Source: JACKAF01 sp041391485
GTDB lineage: Bacteria > Bdellovibrionota > FAC87 > UBA2466 > JACKAF01
Assembly: GCA_041391485.1 (NCBI GenBank)
Contig: JAWKNY010000001.1
Location: forward strand, 62,001-126,000
Direction: 5' to 3'
Length of the DNA stretch: 64,000 nucleotides
Made by a program: the position numbers and the translations under genes. Each line of letters begins with the position of its first letter. Positions within the stretch are counted from its first letter, which is position 1. The notes beneath the pieces were generated by a model, which did not search any database, was not told the origin of the DNA, and worked only from the letters and a program-made list of their open reading frames with translations. Shown piece by piece: positions 60,314 to 64,000 of this stretch.

Positions 60314-60586
60314 TTAACCTCCACACACGGGGGGGAGAAGGGAATATTCGGGAGAACTACCCAACTGCTCCCGCTCCGAAAGTACCCTGTCCGTCGCAAC
60401 TGCGGACGACATTAGCTCAGCAACGCCCGGAAATTCGGGACAGCGCCGATGTAATTCCTCGGCAACCGCTGCACGAAACTCCTTTGGGGTCATCTCCGGA
60501 TGGGTGACCACTCGGAGCTCGTCGCCGATAGCATATTGCTTTAGCTTACCGAAAAGAAGAACGCGTGAGTGAGACGATGTCGTCAT
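60314..60586 (-). CDS. moaD: Molybdopterin synthase sulphur carrier subunit
   Basis: A 90-residue ubiquitin-like protein ending in the required Gly-Gly (EYSLLPPVCGG) that becomes a thiocarboxylate. It starts within the moeA stop (ATGA) and partners the adjacent MoaE. Confidence 0.9.
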   Translation of the reverse strand: MTTSSHSRVLLFGKLKQYAIGDELRVVTHPEMTPKEFRAAVAEELHRRCPEFPGVAELMSSAVATDRVLSEREQLGSSPEYSLLPPVCGG

Positions 60587-61812
60587 AGAATTCCTTCCTT
60601 GGATGACCAGCTATGGAGAGGATAAATATCGATTTCTGATCCATTCACCACACTATCCCCATCCTCAGGCAAAACGGCCCAGCAGTTTGAAGCGAGACAC
60701 GGAGCCACGCGAAACGACTCCTGTCCGCGCAGAATCTTTACGGTCCGAAGCGTCTGCGTATGGGACAACTCGGCCTTTAAGAAGCACCGAATCCCCAGAG
60801 GCTTCTTCGTGTCATTCTCCAAAACGGCTCGGTATGGCCGTTCTGGAGATAACCCTTGAAGGGATCTCAGATACGGCTCAACGAAAAATCTCAAACCCAC
60901 TGCCGTCGAAACTGGGTTTCCTGGTACCCCGAAGAATGCCGTCTTTCCCAGCTTAGCAAACAGGAGTGGCTTTCCGGGGCGAATGGCGACTTTGTGAAAA
61001 AGAATTTCAGCACCGAGATCTCGAAGTGCAGGTGCCACGAAATCATAGCGACCCATTGAAACCGCTCCCGTGGATAGGATGACATCCACGTTTCTCCCGA
61101 GCTCAGTTTCCATGAGGCTTAAGAAAGCTTTCGGATCATCCGCGATTACTCCGAGGAATCTGGCGTCAACGCCAAGGGCGTTCAGCTCCGATAAAAGGTA
61201 GGGAGCTGTGGAATTGCGAATTTTACCGGTTCCAGGTCCCGCATCGGACGTAAGTTCTGCGCCCGTGGAAACCACCGCCACCGTGGGTTTGCGGTACACG
61301 GAAACGGAATTAATCCCCAAGGCAGCAAATGACATGAGGTGTTCCGGATACACTCGCGTTCCGCCATCCGAAACCTCTTTTCCCATCTGAAAGTCTTCTC
61401 CTGCTTTACGAATGTTTTCGCCGGCACGGACTAGTCTTGAAAACTGAATGGTATCGCCCTCGCGGGTAGTTTCTTCGACCTTGATGACGGCGTCACAATC
61501 AGGGGGAACCACGGCACCCGTCATGATCTCCCAACACTCGTTGGGTCCTGTCTCACAGTGCTCTCTAACGGCATCGCCCGCCGCAATGATTCCATTCACA
61601 CGCATTCGAAACGGACCGGATTGTGAGGCAATATGGCGTGAAGACACTGCGAAACCGTCCATCGCGCTGTTGGTAAATGGAGGAAGCGCCTCAGGACTTA
61701 AGATCTTGGAGCTTAACACCCTCCCCAGTGACCGCTCATAAGCGACTTGCTCCTCGGGCACCGGGGAAGCGGTAGAAATGATCTGGTGAATGGCGTCGGG
61801 GAAAAGAATCAT
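60583..61812 (-). CDS. moeA: Molybdopterin molybdenumtransferase
   Basis: Start at 61812 (MILFPDAIHQIISTASPVPE; AAGAGGG upstream), 409 residues. PFTNSAMDGFAV, IMTGAVVPPDCDAVIKVEET, STGAELT and GKPLLFAKLGKTAFFGVPGN are the classic MoeA motifs. It inserts molybdate into adenylylated molybdopterin. Overlaps the transporter gene upstream and moaD downstream by 4 bp. Confidence 0.95.
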   Translation of the reverse strand: MILFPDAIHQIISTASPVPEEQVAYERSLGRVLSSKILSPEALPPFTNSAMDGFAVSSRHIASQSGPFRMRVNGIIAAGDAVREHCETGPNECWEIMTGAVVPPDCDAVIKVEETTREGDTIQFSRLVRAGENIRKAGEDFQMGKEVSDGGTRVYPEHLMSFAALGINSVSVYRKPTVAVVSTGAELTSDAGPGTGKIRNSTAPYLLSELNALGVDARFLGVIADDPKAFLSLMETELGRNVDVILSTGAVSMGRYDFVAPALRDLGAEILFHKVAIRPGKPLLFAKLGKTAFFGVPGNPVSTAVGLRFFVEPYLRSLQGLSPERPYRAVLENDTKKPLGIRCFLKAELSHTQTLRTVKILRGQESFRVAPCLASNCWAVLPEDGDSVVNGSEIDIYPLHSWSSKEGIL

Positions 61813-62915
61813 AAAGGTACCCTCTTGGAAAAAAGTAAGTAGGAAGCGCTCGCTGTGATTATTCCAAAACCTAGCGACCACAAAAGATTTTGAGAAAGCA
61901 GAGCGACCGTCCCCATGATAATGAGGGTCGGTCTCAAGGCCGGAACCCTCCAAGAAGGAGCGGCCAGCTTCACATGGTGATACCCAACAACTCCGAGCAA
62001 AATGCCTAAAAGAAGCGGGGGATAATTCAACAGCGTCCTGCCCCAAACGACTTGTGCGCCCGCGAGCATGAGACAAAAGGCTCCGATAATCAGATTGCTA
62101 GACCAATGGTAGCTTCCCCCTCGAACATGCGCCGTGACTCCCCCCGAACCGTGGCAAAAGGGAAGCCCCCCAAATGTAGAGACGGCGATATTTCCAAATC
62201 CGATTGAGGCCAGCAATCCGGAAATGGACACTCGGTGAGCTTTCTCGCCGAAGTATCGAAGGGCTACGTCATGGGTGGCCAGCACTGAGTTGGCACTCGT
62301 CAAAACAACCTGGGGAAGGGCCAGGGCCAAGATAAAATCCCAGCGAACCACAGGGACCGCGCTAGAAAAGCCGATCGTTTCGGAAGGACTTAGCGATATT
62401 CCAACGATAGTCCCTCCAGCGGCCAACAAACCAAGAAGTGACAGACCGAAGAAATGACTTACTAACCAGGCGATACCGCACGCTCCTAGGATGAAAAATG
62501 ATTGGAACAGATCGGGATGAATGAACGTTTCTAAGCCGCCTTCGAAGGCTCGCCTCAAAAGCATTAACCCCAGTCCCGCCTGAATCCCGTGTATCAAATA
62601 CGAGGGAACTCGATCTGCAAATCTATCGATTCTAAAGAGAAGAAGAGCCACACAGAAAAGACCAAGGACGGCGCCCGCCCACCGTACTTCCAGATAGCTC
62701 GCTCCCGATACCACGGCGGCAATGGCGATGGCCTTCAGAGGTTGCACTGACATGGGAACTCGAAACCACAGACCAGAAAAAATGTAGATTATTCCCGCAG
62801 AAGCAAAGAGCATCGCCGAAGAAAATCCGGATCGGTTCGCAAGCGCCGCGATGAGTGGAAATAGGATCGCGCCGTCAGCGAAGGCACCCAACACATTTCC
62901 AAACCGTTTAGCCAT
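61809..62915 (-). CDS. MOT1-type molybdate transporter
   Basis: Start at 62915 (MAKRFGNVLGAFADGAILFP; GGGAGG upstream), 368 residues with about ten helices. GLWFRVPMSVQPLKAIAIAA and LPFCHGSGGVTAHVRGGSYH are the conserved MOT1 (sulphate permease-related) molybdate motifs. Its place between moaCB and moeA, overlapping both, supports molybdate as substrate. Confidence 0.88.
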   Translation of the reverse strand: MAKRFGNVLGAFADGAILFPLIAALANRSGFSSAMLFASAGIIYIFSGLWFRVPMSVQPLKAIAIAAVVSGASYLEVRWAGAVLGLFCVALLLFRIDRFADRVPSYLIHGIQAGLGLMLLRRAFEGGLETFIHPDLFQSFFILGACGIAWLVSHFFGLSLLGLLAAGGTIVGISLSPSETIGFSSAVPVVRWDFILALALPQVVLTSANSVLATHDVALRYFGEKAHRVSISGLLASIGFGNIAVSTFGGLPFCHGSGGVTAHVRGGSYHWSSNLIIGAFCLMLAGAQVVWGRTLLNYPPLLLGILLGVVGYHHVKLAAPSWRVPALRPTLIIMGTVALLSQNLLWSLGFGIITASASYLLFSKRVPL

Positions 62916-63939
62916 GATTTCCTCCCTTAACGATGTGCAGGGCATGGGGAATGAGATCCGTGAGCGCAGTAAGCCCTTCCGCCACCGCCTTTGAGCTTCC
63001 AGGAAGGGCGATAATGAGAGTCTTATCTAAAACGAAGCTTGAAGAGTTGCTGAGCCAGGCCGATTGTAAGCGTAGCGATCCCTTCTGGCGCAGAAACTCG
63101 CCAACGCCCCGCATCTCCTTGGTAGCAATCTCTTGCAAGGCATCGATGGTAATGTCTCGCGGCCCCAACCCCGTGCCGCCCGTGGTGATAATGAGGCGAT
63201 TCCCTCTCTCTACAAGTTCCCGAACCGTGGACTGTATGCGCTTTTTATCGTCGGGAACAACGTTGCAACCTGAAACCAGAGCCCCATTGTCCTTGAGCCA
63301 ATCTACGGCGAGCGGTCCCGATTTATCTTCTGATCTCCCCTCGGAAACGCGATCACTCATCGTAACGACTGCACACTTCACGGCAGTTAATCGCTGTGGA
63401 GAGCTCTGTGGTTTTGGTTGAGCTACGACGGATTCTAGGTTGGCCTCTGGATGCTTCCAAATTCCGTGCTTTCCCCCTTCTTTATAATTGAGCCTTACCT
63501 GCTCCAATACGAGAGCTGGCTCAACCATTTTTATAAGGTCATAAAGGCACAAGAGAGCGACACTGGCGCCAACGAGGGCCTCCATTTCCACACCGGTTTT
63601 CGCCGTCGTAGAGACCTGACAAGAGACACGAACTGCCGCACTTGGCTCATCCAATTCACAATGGACTCGCACCTCTTCCAGGGGGAGTGGATGACAAAGT
63701 GGCAGTAGATTCGACGTCTGTTTCGATGCCGAAATTCCGGCAATCTCCGCAAGGACTAAAGCATCTCCTTTTGGAAGTTTTCTATCGCGAACCAGTCCGA
63801 ACGCCGCGGGTGACATTCGGATCGTTCCCGTAGCTTCAGCCCTTCTCTTGGTCGGTGCCTTATCGGTAACGTCGACCATGTGAAAATTGGGATGGGGCTC
63901 ACTATCCGCCCATGGCTGCGAGGTTTCGCGTGGATCCAT
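62908..63939 (-). CDS. moaC: MoaC-MogA/MoaB fusion protein
   Basis: Start at 63939 (MDPRETSQPWADSEPHPNFH) preferred because GAGGGA lies 4 bp upstream; 343 residues. Residues about 12-170 are MoaC (MVDVTDKAPTKRRAEATGTI, SNLLPLCHPLPLEEV, TGVEMEALVGASVALLCLYD), which with MoaA makes precursor Z. Residues about 190-340 are MogA/MoaB (TMSDRVSEGRSEDKSGP, IITTGGTGLGPRDITIDA, ALPGSSKAVAEGL), which adenylylates molybdopterin. Fused MoaC-MoaB proteins are known in other bacteria. First gene seen of the operon; moaA is not in the window. Confidence 0.93.
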   Translation of the reverse strand: MDPRETSQPWADSEPHPNFHMVDVTDKAPTKRRAEATGTIRMSPAAFGLVRDRKLPKGDALVLAEIAGISASKQTSNLLPLCHPLPLEEVRVHCELDEPSAAVRVSCQVSTTAKTGVEMEALVGASVALLCLYDLIKMVEPALVLEQVRLNYKEGGKHGIWKHPEANLESVVAQPKPQSSPQRLTAVKCAVVTMSDRVSEGRSEDKSGPLAVDWLKDNGALVSGCNVVPDDKKRIQSTVRELVERGNRLIITTGGTGLGPRDITIDALQEIATKEMRGVGEFLRQKGSLRLQSAWLSNSSSFVLDKTLIIALPGSSKAVAEGLTALTDLIPHALHIVKGGNHG

Positions 63940-64000
63940 AATCTCCCTCATGTAGTGAATGTGAAAAATTCTTCTGTCCCAGGGCGCAAAGAACGAAACT

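Noticed and set aside
31824..64000. Denitrification island as cargo of the conjugative element
   Set aside because: No repeat of the ssrA 3' end was found to the right, and the inverted half-site at 31823 with the terminator beyond gives a simpler boundary. It remains possible if the true right end is outside the window.

Overview
The window comes from a Gram-negative, denitrification-capable bacterium. Evidence includes outer-membrane porin and lipoprotein genes, a membrane-bound nitrate reductase, an alternative complex III and Fnr-type regulators. The one-piece tmRNA with a probable tag GNDQLAAA and the general gene set would suit a Bdellovibrionota or other former deltaproteobacterial lineage. 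That placement is an inference; no single gene proves it.

Region 1 (1-10.26 kb) is ordinary chromosome: a DUF1704 'QEGLA' metalloprotease, a DinB-like protein, a KefB/KefC-type antiporter, secreted and membrane proteins of unknown function, a C45-type hydrolase and a GT1-like glycosyltransferase. The last 1.4 kb before ssrA is badly damaged: four consecutive genes (glycosyltransferase 3' end, DUF167/YggU, DUF1697, a small DUF1543-like gene) each need frameshift or nonsense correction. A further frameshifted gene lies at the left edge.

Region 2 (10.26-31.8 kb) is ssrA (tmRNA) followed by what I read as an integrated conjugative element of about 21.2 kb. It runs from a serine recombinase abutting the ssrA 3' end, through a candidate origin (nested inverted repeats plus 12-bp iterons), a replication-relaxation-like protein, a VirD4 coupling protein and a VirB2-B10 type IV secretion operon. 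The operon carries an embedded MazF-like toxin-antitoxin pair and a collagen-like lipoprotein. Two proteins resembling only sigma region 4 sit at its promoter-proximal end. Divergently transcribed is a three-gene signalling operon: sigma-54-type response regulator, periplasmic solute-binding protein and hybrid histidine kinase. Between the two lies a 670-bp regulatory region with five inverted-repeat sites of the form TGTMCG-N2-4-CGKACA, 110-410 bp upstream of a near-consensus sigma-54 promoter. An 11-bp imperfect inverted repeat at 10612 and 31823 marks the probable element ends. No canonical relaxase and no VirB11 are visible.

Region 3 (32.0-64 kb) is a denitrification island. It starts with a PAS histidine kinase, a Crp/Fnr regulator, a sensor-only Crp/Fnr-like protein and Fnr boxes. 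A 14-gene plus-strand run follows: a di-heme cytochrome c, narGHJI, all six alternative complex III genes (actABCDEF), a hemerythrin-like protein, NnrS and a PLP-dependent decarboxylase. Minus-strand genes are two NarK transporters flanking an alginate-export-type porin. A carbonic anhydrase, two CBS-pair proteins and a molybdenum cofactor operon (moaC-mogA fusion, MOT1-type molybdate transporter, moeA, moaD, moaE, mobA, one small gene) complete it. Together these would take up nitrate, supply Mo-bis-MGD, reduce nitrate with quinol and pass quinol electrons through complex III to cytochrome c, presumably for downstream NO and N2O reductases that are not in this window.
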